From Clarireedia homoeocarpa (lineage: Eukaryota > Ascomycota > Leotiomycetes > Helotiales > Rutstroemiaceae): a stretch of DNA of 64,000 nucleotides. Under the pieces are notes generated by a model. It did not search any database. It was given only the letters and a program-made list of their open reading frames with translations, and was not told where the DNA came from. Below, piece by piece: positions 1-10,400 of the stretch. Made by a program: the position numbers and the translations under genes. Position 1 is the first letter of the stretch. Every line of letters starts with the position of its first letter. The DNA lies in the NCBI GenBank assembly GCA_001465935.1, contig LNKV01000040.1, forward strand, positions 310,001-374,000. Direction: 5' to 3'.

Positions 1-598
1 GGCAATGTAACTGGTGATAGATCTCCAACTGGATAAGGTATTTTGACGGTTCCGATGGGACGGGTAAAGTTTCGAGGGGCAGTCGACTGGCAAGCGAAGG
101 GGGTATTGAGGTATGCATGCTTTCTGAATAGTTGTTCAGCGACGAAATCCTAGAAATGAGAGAAAGGTTGTGATGTCAAATACCGTTATAGAGCATTTGC
201 CATTTATCGTCAGTGGTATGGTCTGGAAGACCGGTTGCTGGATTCACCATAAAAGGATTGTGGTAATGAAGTGAGTTGGATTGTTGTACGGGAAGAAATT
301 GTATGATTTCTTGTACTGGTGCTATTCGCATGTGGAATTAATTGTCAGGAACTGCAACAAGTGACTGATTCGTTTGATACTAACTGTATATTCGAAGATT
401 GTCGACTTCAGACCCAGGATTTTGCTCGAGTATCACCACAGTGAGTGTTCCAGCGAAAACAACGGCAACGTAGAGACACGCGAGAAATATGATATGAAGG
501 TAACAAGAGATCTTTCGCCCTTTGCTCTGTCTCTTGCTCCATGACATCTCATCGTCGTTGGCCTCTTGGACAAGGTGGTAGGTAGCGTTGTCTTCCAT
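1..598 (-). CDS. UstYa-family (DUF3328) oxidase, 3' part beyond window
   Basis: Membrane-anchored enzyme of the UstYa/DUF3328 family, whose members carry out oxidative cyclisation or oxidation steps in fungal ribosomal peptide pathways (ustiloxin, phomopsin, asperipin, cyclochlorotine). I read three exons on the minus strand: 385-598, 184-321 and 1-123. The introns, 322-384 and 124-183, keep one phase. The chosen start (MEDNATYHLV) gives a short polar N-terminus, a basic stretch (KRQSKGRK) and one membrane segment at residues 33-57. Exon 2 carries the family's PxxxxD...W..LY region (LPDHTTDDKWQMLYN). Exon 3 ends at the window edge in YLIQLEIYHQLHC, the first HxxHC motif, which is thought to bind metal (bases 2-19). 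The second HxxHC motif would lie outside the window. The neighbouring peptide precursor fits this role. An earlier start 10 codons upstream is possible. Confidence 0.85.
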
Positions 599-839
599 TT
601 TGGTTGTAGATGATTGATCAAGAAGCAAACATCAATCGAGTGACAAGACGGAAAATGGAAACAGGAAAGGGGGGTTCTTCGAGGAGACCGGAGTGAAAAA
701 GCTACCATGCAATTTTCTGCCTTCCTAAATCGACCCATTAGCAATCATGAACATAACGGGCATCCATGACGCCATTGTGATCTAGAGCCCAAAATGGTTC
801 ATGGAGTGCATGCATCCTGGAATAGCCTATCGTGATTTT

Positions 840-1449
840 GGGACTACTATTTTCTCGGCCCGGAAAACAAGATGCTGATGCATTTCCATGACCCGTGGCG
901 TTTGACTTTACCCCAAACAATCAGCTTCGGCGATATAAATCTAACTGTGCTTGGCGTAAGAATCGTAGAAGAAACATAAGCAAATAGGCGGCTGTCAACA
1001 GCAATGGCCTCCGTTTCTAATGTATACCAGACGGCAGTCGGGCTAGAACTTCAAAGTGACTATGAAGTATACGATTGATTCTGTCCTGAGAACGTTGAAC
1101 TAGGCCACAGATAAAGTAGCCACTAGTGTGAAAACGCCCTCAACGGCGATAGACTGGGAGCCAACAACAACGCGCATTCGATGAATAAATAAGAGTTCAC
1201 TAGTGGAAGGACTGAAAAGGTCTAGTTCGTGTCGTTACATCTCGCATGTTGAAGAGCTCCCTGCTTGGTAATTGGAAAGAGAAGGCTAGTGATTGATACC
1301 AAATACACTACCACGAATAGATAGGTAACAGCAAAGCCACCTCCGACACCAATTAGCTTGGTAAACTTTACCCGAAGTGCTACATTTGAGGTGAAGGTTG
1401 GGATTCTCCATGAAAGATGTTTTGTTGGCCGTTGATCGACATCCGACAT
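840..1449 (-). CDS. Possible membrane-protein gene, exons unresolved
   Basis: Not recognised. A first exon from 1449 starts MSDVDQRPTKHLSW and contains one strong membrane segment (IGVGGGFAVTYLFVVVYLVS), then reaches a stop near 1222 unless a donor around 1240 (GTAACG) is used. Further down the strand there are open stretches in other frames, for example one near 1040-845 containing STILTPSTVRFISPKL. These could be later exons or a decayed gene. The short tail, basic stretch and single membrane helix resemble the N-terminus of UstYa-type proteins, but I found no HxxHC motif. The coordinates cover the region that might be transcribed, not a solved model. Confidence 0.3.
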
Positions 1450-2024
1450 CTTTCGTTCTCAGGCAATCGCCGATTCATGTTTCATATCACATAACATGGC
1501 CGGAGAAGCTGTCCAAGAAGGAGGCATCACTTCCACTTAAAGGTAGCACTGCATCTGACCTCAGCACTTTGTAAAAGTTTATTGGTTCGTTCACTAGGCA
1601 TGCACTTCGTTGCGATGCGGGATAATGAGACGATCGACGGCGGCTTCACCAGGATGGGAACAACCTGTGTGATCAATATCAGAAACACCTTGCACACGGG
1701 CATACTTATGCAGCGCAGAAGCAAGTAATGTGATTATTGATCATTACATGACATTGTGTTATGACCTTGACTTGAGGACGTGGCCAAGAAGATACCTGTT
1801 TGCATGTAATGATTCGACAGAATCGAGAGTAAGACACGCCGACGGTCTTCAGCTCACTGCCAGGGTTCCCCGCTCGAGCTCGGTTCAGTCCATGAGAAAG
1901 AACTATAGAAAGGCGGGCATTTCGCTTTTGAAGTTGTCCTCATCAGCTTCTGTTCATAGCATTTTGAGCATATTCTTACGAAATCACTTCCCAATTTCTC
2001 AAACATCATCCAAATTCAAACACC
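1450..2024. promoter_or_regulatory. Divergent intergenic region upstream of peptide precursor
   Basis: This 575-base stretch separates the minus-strand membrane-protein frame from the plus-strand peptide precursor and should hold the promoters of both. A CT-rich and A-rich leader with several CAAA runs (about 1980-2024, ending CACCATGA) precedes the precursor start, as is usual for well-expressed fungal genes. I recognise no specific operator. Confidence 0.4.
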
Positions 2025-2773
2025 ATGAAGACCACATATTTCTTAGCAGCTATGGCTATGACCGGCTATACTGTTGCAGCACCCGTCGCGTAAGAGTCCA
2101 GCCTATGGTCGCTTTTCACAATTTTGCTAACATTGGTGTGACTAGTTCCCCAGAAGCTTGGGCAGACAAGCGTGAGGCTGCTCCATGGGCGGACAAGAGA
2201 TGGGCAGACAAGCGCGATGCTGCTGCTTGGCCAGAAGCTTGGGCAGACAAGCGTGAGGCTGCTCCATGGGCAGACAAGAGATGGGCAGACAAGCGTGATG
2301 CTGCTGCTTGGCCAGAGGCTTGGGCAGACAAGCGTGAGGCTGCTCCATGGGCAGATAAGAGATGGGCAGACAAGAGATGGGCAGACAAGCGCGATGCTGC
2401 TGCTTGGCCAGAAGCTTGGGCAGACAAGCGCGATGCTGCTGCTTGGCCAGAAGCTTGGGCAGACAAGCGTGAAGCTTGGCCAGAAGCTTGGGCTGACAAG
2501 AGATGGGCAGACAAGCGCGATGCTGCTGCTTGGCCAGAAGCTTGGGCAGACAAGCGTGAAGCTGAAGCCTGGGCAGATAAGCGTGAGGCTGCTCCATGGG
2601 CGGACAAGAGATGGGACGAGAAACGTGAAGCCGAAGCCGAAGCCTCTCCTGAAGCGTGGGCTGACAAGAGATGGGATGAGAAGCGTGAAGCCGAAGCCGA
2701 AGCCTCTCCTGAAGCGTGGGCTGACAAGAGATGGAATGAGAAGCGCGAGGCCGAACCCGAGCTCCTGGCCTAA
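2025..2773 (+). CDS. Kex2-processed repeat peptide precursor, RiPP-like (WAD repeats)
   Basis: Secreted precursor of about 230 residues. Exon 1 (2025-2089) encodes a signal peptide, MKTTYFLAAMAMTGYTVAAP. A 56-nt intron (2090-2145) has donor GTAAGA, branch TGCTAAC and acceptor CTAG, and restores the frame into exon 2 (2146-2773). The mature part is cut into 23 pieces by 22 Lys-Arg sites, the signature of Kex2 processing. By my count the pieces are bare WAD five times, EAAPWAD four, DAAAWPEAWAD five, EAEAEASPEAWAD twice, SPEAWAD, EAWPEAWAD and EAEAWAD once each, then WDE twice and WNE once, with a tail EAEPELLA. Many begin with Glu-Ala or Asp-Ala pairs, possible substrates for a Ste13-type dipeptidyl peptidase. 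There is no Cys in the repeats, so alpha-pheromone of the usual ascomycete Trp-Cys type is unlikely. The neighbouring UstYa gene points to a modified ribosomal peptide. Confidence 0.88.
2146..2760 (+). repeat. Coding tandem repeats of peptide precursor
   Basis: Imperfect tandem DNA repeats built from a unit that encodes (E/D)A..WADKR. Units of about 12, 21 and 33 bases alternate. Repeats in the 3' third have diverged towards WDEKR/WNEKR and EAEAEASP. The high identity of the 5' units suggests recent expansion or unequal exchange. Because stop-like triplets are missing from the unit, other frames and the opposite strand stay open here too, and those frames are shadows. Confidence 0.9.
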
Positions 2774-3842
2774 GGAAAACGCATCTCAGCTTATTCAGAT
2801 TGACATCAGACTCTCGAGGTCATTCATGAGAGCTTGGCCAGCAACGTCGAAGACAAAGGGTAGTGGAAATATGGGCCGAATGGAGGATTAACGAATGGAA
2901 GAGTGCTGCTTGAGTGTTTTACTTCTGTTTTCCGTTTCATTGATTGCAATCTTCATTTCTTTCCTCGGATATCGCGAATCTATAACTAAGTCAGAGCAAC
3001 AACACAATAGCACAGTCCTTACCACGTACTACATATATATGAATGGGAGCTCCAAGCATCGCTGTTGCCTATTGAAGTGAATTGCAAGGTTGAATCCTCG
3101 AGCGAATATTATCCGTAATGTGATAGCGTGGTCATTTCATAGTCGTCGTTGTCGTAAGTGGGATTCTGCGATGCTTCATTGAAGTGGGGATGGGAATAAC
3201 ATGCTGATCGCACACACACGTGAAGGCGGATCCTTTCCGTTCATTGGCCGATGCCGCCCTCCGCCGAACTATTGGCATCAGGTACAAGAGCTCGAAACAT
3301 TCCGGCAAATCTCGAATCGTGGACCAATGCAGGAATGTTGTAGCATTCATGAACCAACTGCGAGAGTATCTGCACACACTTTCTTCGTTGTATTCGCTTT
3401 TCATCACAGCACAGATGTAGTCCTACAATTGTAAGTTTCTGACTCGAGCCGGTCGTCCCACAATTTCTTCCAAGATCCACCGTCTTTCCTTCCATCCATC
3501 GTCTTTCACATGCTCAAAAAATCCACGGTATCGTGGTCGAAAACATCCATTGACTTCCGGCCTTGATATCTCCTCCCGACCCATCTATTCCACTTTTCAC
3601 TACAACACCGCCGCCGCCGGACAAAGAAGGAGAAAGAGACCTTCTTTGCAGCAATTCTTCGCTGTGCTGCAGGAAGATTCCGGCGGGACAAGAGGACGTC
3701 ATTCATTAGCTGTGTCTCACGCCACGGTGCGTTTGGCCGAAATAATTTTTTTCTTTCTGTCATCAAGTATCTAGGTACAGCGACACTTCCTACTGGCTAG
3801 TGCATACATTACCTTCGTTTTTTCCCTCGCAGCATCTCAACC
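2774..3842. other. Intergenic, no gene seen
   Basis: About 1.07 kb between the peptide precursor and the acyltransferase gene. It should include the precursor's 3' UTR and the acyltransferase promoter. Short open frames exist on both strands but none has splice context or family features that I can support. Confidence 0.6.
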
Positions 3843-5483
3843 ATGGTGAACTTCTTTCCCTCCAAGATGGCCGTCGCCCCCACCCCGCACGATGTCGTCG
3901 AGAGCCATCGCCGCACATTCGCAGCCCGTGTATCCGAAGGCACAATGCGACCATTGGTTCTTCCCTACCATCTCTACGGTATCCTTGCGCTAGAAATGTA
4001 TCTCTGCATACCGCACACAAATCGACCATTACTATATAAGGCAAGATGGGTTGTGTTGGCGGGGATTATATGGTTCGAGCTGAAAACGCTGTTTGATACG
4101 AGCAGTGAGAATGTGGCGGTTAGTTTTGCGTCAGGTTTGTTCTGTACATTTGCCATTGCTACGAGTTTGAACTGGCTGGTTTTTATGAGGCCGCAATTCG
4201 AGGCGAGGAGGGTGGAGAGGAGAAAGGCGTGGAAAGGGTCGAAGGAGACCGAGGAGGACGCACATCAGAGTGAGAACTACGGAACCGATGGGGAGAGCTC
4301 GGAACTTAGACAACGTAGTCAGGCAAATGGAAGCGCGAATAGGAGCGCCGCCAAGCATGAGAAAGAAGGAGGTCAAGTAGCGGATAAGGGGCCCAGCGAG
4401 GAAACTGAGTATTACTGGCAATCCTACCCAGACAACATTTGGGAAAGAATAGGTTGGGTATGCGATTTAGTAACGAACTTCCGCGGCCCAGCGTGGAACT
4501 GGCAAGTTCCTAATCTACCAGAACTCCCGCCATTCGTCAAATTCAAATTAGGAGAGCCTGTTAGCGAAACCTCGTGGCGCGATACATCCTCCTCAGGAAT
4601 CCGCCGTTTCAACACACGACGTGAGCTATTCCGCACACAAGTCCCCCGCTTTATCATTGGCTACTTTCTTCTCGACATATTCAAAACCCTTATGATGAAA
4701 GACCCCTACTTCTACCTCGGCCCCAACAACTACCCCGTTCCTTCCTACGTCGCCACAATGTCCCCCGTCTTCCGCTCCATATACCGCCAACTCCTCTCCA
4801 TGGCCGCGATCCTCACGTCCCTCGAAATGACCTTCCTAATCGCCCCTCTCGTTATGTGTCTCCTTCTCGGCCCATCCGTCTTCGGTCTCCGCGGCGAAGC
4901 ATGGTACTACCCCACTACATGGGGCTCATTCTCCGTAATCCTCAATAAAGGCCTAGCCGGACTCTGGGGCAGCTGGTGGCACCAAATATTCCGTCTCGTC
5001 TTCTCCTCCCCAACCACCTATCTCATCTCGCAAGGCTACCTCTACCCCAAATCCACAACGACCAAACTCATCGCCTCGCTCATCGCCTTCGCCATCTCGG
5101 GTGTTCTCCACTCCGGCGGAAGCATATCGCAAATCCCACCCACGCGTCCCTGGAATCCGTTCACCTTCTTCATGCTCCAGGCGCTCGGCATCATCATACA
5201 GATGAGTCTGGCGGTGGGGTTGAAGAGTGTGATTAGGAGGATGCCGAAAGGGGTGCGGCAGGCGACGAATGCGGGGTATGCGTTGGGGTGGGGATTGCTG
5301 ACTGGATGGGTGTTGGCGGATGATTTCGCGAGAGGAGGGCTTTGGTTGTATGAGCCGATTCCGGTGTCAGTTTTGAGGGGTCTGGGGTATGGGTATGAAG
5401 GGGAGGGGTGGTGGTGTTGGGAGCATGGTGGAGTGGGTTGGTTTAGTGGGAGGGGGTGGTGGGATAGTGGGGTTGCTTTGTAG
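3843..5483 (+). CDS. Wax-synthase-like MBOAT acyltransferase (TRI7/AusQ type)
   Basis: Integral membrane acyltransferase of the MBOAT wax-synthase-like family, whose fungal members acetylate or acylate terpenoids and other metabolites. The single exon encodes 546 residues. Several hydrophobic spans alternate with polar loops. A charged region around residues 120-185 (KGSKETEEDAHQ) is probably a loop. The family core is in the C-terminal half: LNKGLAGLWGSWWHQIFR, with the W..WHQ.FR signature near residue 379, followed by the membrane-embedded His in SGVLHSGGS near residue 421. The tail is Gly- and Trp-rich. The start at ATGGTGAACTTC has a good context (CAACCATGG). Substrate is unknown. The gene lies about 1 kb downstream of the peptide precursor on the same strand, so a link to that locus is possible but not shown. 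Confidence 0.8.
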   Translation: MVNFFPSKMAVAPTPHDVVESHRRTFAARVSEGTMRPLVLPYHLYGILALEMYLCIPHTNRPLLYKARWVVLAGIIWFELKTLFDTSSENVAVSFASGLFCTFAIATSLNWLVFMRPQFEARRVERRKAWKGSKETEEDAHQSENYGTDGESSELRQRSQANGSANRSAAKHEKEGGQVADKGPSEETEYYWQSYPDNIWERIGWVCDLVTNFRGPAWNWQVPNLPELPPFVKFKLGEPVSETSWRDTSSSGIRRFNTRRELFRTQVPRFIIGYFLLDIFKTLMMKDPYFYLGPNNYPVPSYVATMSPVFRSIYRQLLSMAAILTSLEMTFLIAPLVMCLLLGPSVFGLRGEAWYYPTTWGSFSVILNKGLAGLWGSWWHQIFRLVFSSPTTYLISQGYLYPKSTTTKLIASLIAFAISGVLHSGGSISQIPPTRPWNPFTFFMLQALGIIIQMSLAVGLKSVIRRMPKGVRQATNAGYALGWGLLTGWVLADDFARGGLWLYEPIPVSVLRGLGYGYEGEGWWCWEHGGVGWFSGRGWWDSGVAL

Positions 5484-6590
5484 GGGGTGGTGAGGATGGG
5501 GAGGGGTAGGGCCAGCTTTACAGAACAGAATGGAAACGCCTGTATGTAGGTTGAATAGAAATAGATGAATCACAATGAAATGCACATTTCCAAGATCAAC
5601 CGTTCACATCAACATGGCTTTGAGTTCCACGACACAAGATGGGCGGACGAGAGCAACTTAATCAAATCAAAGCACATCCTCTATTTCCTAAACCATCTTC
5701 TTCAAAGAGACCAGGAGTCGAATTGAAGCCAGGGGGGAAGTGAAGTAGGGAGACAAAGAAAAGAAAAATTGATAAAGCAAGGGCGGAATTGAGGGGAGGG
5801 AGTTGAAGAAAAATTAGCCAACAAACTAACTAACGGTCAAGAAGAACTAATATCCTCCCCCCCCCCCCCCCTTCCCCCTTACTGTCCTATCCTGTCCCTT
5901 GTTCAAGCAAAATGGATCTTGATCTTGATCTTTTTTTAACTTTAACCAAGGAAGCTTCAACTCGACCAATCTTGGTTCTGGCTGGGTCCAGCAAGCAGGC
6001 AAGCAAGCAAGCAAGCAAGAGAATGTAACTGTATATATATATATATATAAGTCACAGTATTGAAGCGTGGTGATTTATAAAATACAGATATCTAACTAAG
6101 TAGCTAGCTAGCTAGCTGGCTAAAATAAACTCGCTCGCTCTAGAATGTGAGGTATAAACATTATTGGCCTTTTTCACCTTGACCTTGCTGTGATCAGGCC
6201 GGGTGCTCTGGGCTCCAATACCGCATTGGGGATATCTCTTAACTACAGTACTGCATAATACACACACAAACAAATAAATAAACAGATGCATGTAATCCAG
6301 TTCGATCCAGCCACCCACCCACACCCCATTCACCAATCCGTTTGTTGGAAGTCCGCAACAAAGAGAAATTTATACCGTCGCTTCCCCACACCATAATTCA
6401 GTGAATATATTTACATACAGTGCAAATATATTCGGGGTTCAGTGATTCCTCCCATGGATCATCGTGAACGGAAAACTTTTTGCTCCAGCCCAAGCCATTG
6501 ATTGAATGATGCCGCCAGAGTAAATACCAAGATAGACAACAGAGAAACAGGAGGAAACGCCAGAGATGGAAAGAGAAAGGAAGAAAGGTG
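5484..6590. other. Intergenic with several simple repeats
   Basis: Convergent 3' region between the acyltransferase and the Myb-domain gene. It holds a C-run near 5859-5870, AAGC repeats near 5995-6020, an AT run near 6033-6048 and CTAG repeats near 6100-6120. No gene seen. Confidence 0.6.
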
Positions 6591-7469
6591 TCACCTCCAA
6601 GTCGAATGTAGGCCCGAGCGAGTCCTCCTTCTTCCCTTCAATCCTACTTCTCCAGCTCCCATCAGGCTTTTCCACCTCCGCCCGACACTCGCTTTATCTT
6701 TTCCTAGACTCCGGGCACAATCTTGCCATTCGCTCTTGCTCAGCTGGAGTTTTTCCAGAACTAGCTCTACCAGCATCCTATCTTCCTCCGTTGACCATTC
6801 GCCGCCTTCCTCGTCATCTTGTCCATCGTGCTCCCCTCTGTTCTTTGGATTCCGGATTCTGCCAGCAGAGAACACGAATGGCTCCTCGTTATTGGTATCC
6901 GCGCCGGTTAAATGCAAGTGATGGAAGTCGCTTCGCTCTAATCCGAGAGGTAGAACTTCAGGCGCGATTCGACGCATGCGCTTTGGTGTGCTTGGGAATT
7001 GCTCGAGTGTATTCTCCTTCTCCATGTTCGACAGTTCGCTAACGTTTTCACAATTTGTCTCGTCATCCATTGCTCTTCTTCTCTTGTTCAACCCCCGCGG
7101 AGCTTCCTTTTGGGCGCGCTTGGTAATGCGCTTTCGGTCGCATGACTCTGGTGCGGCTTTCTTGGATGAGGATGATGATGAGGATGAGGATGGAACACGG
7201 AGTCTCAATTTTGGATGGCCATTTTTGGTGATTGTGGCGGGTGAAGAGGGAATCTCGTTGTGAACGATGGGCGGTGATGGGAGTTGGGTGGGTGTGGTAA
7301 GCATAGATTGTAATGCACGACACGTTGTGAAGAGATTGTTGATGCTGGTTGAAGCCGATGGAGATGGGGTGGGGGAAAGTGGAGGTGACGCGAACAGAAG
7401 ACGGCGAGCGCGAGGTTGTTGGGAGAGTGGTTGCGACGAGTCGCAGGTGAACGCAGATGGTAATAACAT
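6591..7469 (-). CDS. Myb/SANT-like domain protein
   Basis: Single-exon protein of 292 residues. The C-terminus holds one Myb-like domain at about residues 225-270, starting WSTEEDRMLVELV, with the spaced aromatic residues expected of a SANT/Myb repeat (W225, W242, W at the RRWKSL end), followed by a basic tail (GRRRTRS). The remainder is low-complexity, with Ser runs and basic patches (KKAAPESCDRKRITKR) that look like nuclear localisation signals. I chose the ATG at 7469 (MLLPSAFTCD) because the 48 codons before it are low in complexity and poorly protein-like; a longer form from 7613 is possible. It is probably a DNA-binding or chromatin protein. Target and pathway are unknown. Confidence 0.65.
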   Translation of the reverse strand: MLLPSAFTCDSSQPLSQQPRARRLLFASPPLSPTPSPSASTSINNLFTTCRALQSMLTTPTQLPSPPIVHNEIPSSPATITKNGHPKLRLRVPSSSSSSSSSKKAAPESCDRKRITKRAQKEAPRGLNKRRRAMDDETNCENVSELSNMEKENTLEQFPSTPKRMRRIAPEVLPLGLERSDFHHLHLTGADTNNEEPFVFSAGRIRNPKNRGEHDGQDDEEGGEWSTEEDRMLVELVLEKLQLSKSEWQDCARSLGKDKASVGRRWKSLMGAGEVGLKGRRRTRSGLHSTWR

Positions 7470-10400
7470 CGTTTTCTGGTCTTTTATGTGTTGATATGAA
7501 GGGTAGGATGGATGAAGAGGATGAGATGGAATATGATTGAAGGCGGTTGGAAGCAGTTGGAAGCAGGAACAGCAGTTGTTGTTGTTTATTCTTGCAACGG
7601 AAGGAAAAAGCAAAGCGAAGCTTGCGACAAGAGGTAGAAAAGGATGCGCCGGAAAGCGTCGGAGCTTGACAATTGTTTCTTATTCTTCTTAAAAGTATAT
7701 CAAAAGAATCGCAGTCTTCTCTTCTAACGATGAGAGTTATGAGACTGGCTGCGATTGTAGAGTATGGAGGGTATTCCCAGAATGCAAAGCTATGGCAACG
7801 ACTCTTGAACTGGTTTTCGTGTGATAGAAAAAGACAAACGAGAGGGTGGAAATCTCAAACGGGCGGGATGACGGGAGTTAATAATGCGCGGGCGACTATG
7901 GCAGGGGAGGGAAAAAGTAGGTGGATTGGCTGATTGGCTGATTGGCTGATTGGCTGATGGCTGATGGCTGGTGATAAGTAGTCATTATTAGTGCCGCCTC
8001 TTTTACATGGATCGCGAGTATCAATCAGTCAACCTTGCAACGCTCGACTCTTTTGAATTCTTTTTTTTTCCCATCGAGTAACGGCAGCAAGCTTGACTAT
8101 TTCATCGACTTTTCCGCTCAAAGTCCGACTATGGCATCAGCAGATATCAATGGCAGCATATACAAGACCCTTTCCCTAGAATTTATTGAACTCGGTGTGC
8201 ATACCGGTGGAGAGAACTACGAGGTATCTCCTCTACTCTACTACCTTGTCCCCTCCTCGACGTTCGGTGAGGGATGGATCAGTTCCTCCTCGCTTTTATG
8301 CAGTCACCGTTACAACCACCACCGTTCCCTTTCTCGAACGGGCCTGCGTATACTTACCAAGTCGAGCGACCCTACTTATTCTTACCAAGTCGAGCGACCC
8401 TGCCTACTCAGCGAGGACTGAGGAGCACGTTTTCACACTCGCCCAGCTTCTACAAATACAAAGTAAAGATGCAGTCAGTAAGGAGAGCCAAAGGTCTTAT
8501 GTCCCGTTGTCCCTTCACTATTCTAGTACCGGGCTGTAGGGAGCCAACTCCCTTCTCATCGTGGCCGAGTGCACACGCTACCCAGCCAAGCAGTCGAGTT
8601 CGAGTTGGTCCCATGACCAGCTGTTCCGCCTTCTCGACCACGACCTGGTTAGTCGATACTCGAATGTCTCTGAGTGCAGCCTTCCCAGCGAGAAGCTCGA
8701 TCCCTTTCTATGTCTCTATGTCTCTATGTCTCTGTCTCTATGTCTCTATGTCTCTATGTCTCTATGTCTCCATGTCCCTATGTCTCTGTCTCTATGTCTC
8801 TATGTCTCTATGTCTCCATGTCTCCATGTCCCTATGTCCTTGTGTCCCTCCACCGAATCTTCTTTTCCCTGATCTCATGCATCCAACCAGTCAAGGGAAG
8901 CGTGAGACAGACTTTAAACCGTTTTCTTTTACACATCCTTTGTGTATGGAAGCACTAAGGTACAGGACTTTGAGAAATCGTGTGTGTGCAATTCCATCTC
9001 ATTCGTCCGTCACTTTCCTTGTCGTCCTCATCCCTGCCATCTTGCGCCATAAGAGGATTAGAGGGGCACACTAATAAAAGTTAGTCGCGTCTTGACGCGA
9101 CTTTCGCGTTGCACTTGACGCGTCCCAGTCAGTCCATTGTGAAGGGGAAAAAAATTTGTCAGCTTACTAACTTACGACTTACGACTTTTAATATCCTTAG
9201 CAAAATGTTTCGTCCGTTCCAAACCCTCGGATTTTCTTACAAGAAGCGCTTATTTTCCCAATCCCAATCCCAATCCCATTCCCAATCCCATCCCATTCCC
9301 ATTCCCACTCCTTACATGTCCTTTCCCGTCTCGCTCCTTCGGAATCATCGGCCGATTATTGTCAATCTCATCACACTCCCCAATCCAGTCCTTGCCGCCC
9401 GCTTTCATATTTTTTAAGATTTACACAGTAGCGTTTCGCTTCCGACGCCCAACCAGCATTGATGGCTGCCCTTCCCCAAATCGTCCCATTTCGTGGTCCT
9501 TGGCCCCCGCTCTTCCTCGCTTCTCCAACCACCAGCCACCCCGAATTCAAAGGAAATAACGGGAAACAGGGACATTGTTTCTAATCACGTACAAATGATA
9601 TTGTATCTGCCTGCCACTGCGACTGCGGAACGGAGCGAGATAGTGCACGCAACCCAAGTGCAAGAAGCCAACACGGTAGTTCCAGATGGCTGATTTACAT
9701 TGCATTATGCAGGGGCTCGTGCGCCAATCGTTCGCTCATGTTGCTATTTTGGCAGAAGGGGTCCATTCTACCTCCCTGGTCTGGTAGTTGCACTGCCGGC
9801 AGACCCCCCAATCCCAGTGAAAGGAAAGTCTGGCAGGATAGATTGCGATGAAAATTCCCTCGAATGAAATGATGTGCAGCCTCGGCCGTGATCACGACTC
9901 ATGTCTGGTATCCATGGAACACTCTTCCACCCGCGTTGATTCAAGGAACAACCTACCTTTCGACACGATGGAGGAAGGTGCCTAGGTCGAAGACAATTTA
10001 ACCATGGTGGCCCAATAATAACCTAATCAATATATCCAAAAGAAGAAAGAAAGAAAAAAAAAAAAAAAAGATCGTAAATGAAGATCAGAGATAATTTGCT
10101 ATCCGTGGTCGATTTCTATGGAATTGACCCATTCACGAGATGTCTTCACCACTCCAACCAGAGCTCGAGCATAGTCATTGTCGCACGAGTGCAGCTTGCT
10201 ATCCAGTGGTCAGCTTTAGAACGGTCTGTTTCTGGCTCGTAAAGCATTACTCGGCATTGTCTCTTCGCCAGCGCGCTCTGCTTCAACTGCTCCGAGACAC
10301 TGCTAGACACCGCACCAAACGACATCAAACGACATCACTTAACCCCGGTCCCCAAATTAACAAGCGAAGCTTCAATCCAGTACTTTGCAACCTCTCCTCG

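Noticed and set aside
2146..2760. CRISPR array
   Set aside because: The regular repeats are coding and lack unique spacers; eukaryotic context.
2025..2773. Alpha-type mating pheromone precursor
   Set aside because: The Lys-Arg and Glu-Ala layout is shared with pheromone precursors, but the repeats lack the Trp-Cys...Cys core usual in filamentous ascomycetes, vary in length, and lie next to a UstYa gene. It cannot be fully excluded.
2116..2891. Long open frames in other frames and on the minus strand across the peptide repeats
   Set aside because: They result from the stop-free repeat unit. None has a signal peptide, splice context or sensible composition.
8274..9074. 266-codon plus-strand frame
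   Set aside because: Made largely of Met-Ser-Leu-Cys repeats from the CTCTATGT microsatellite; no real protein features.
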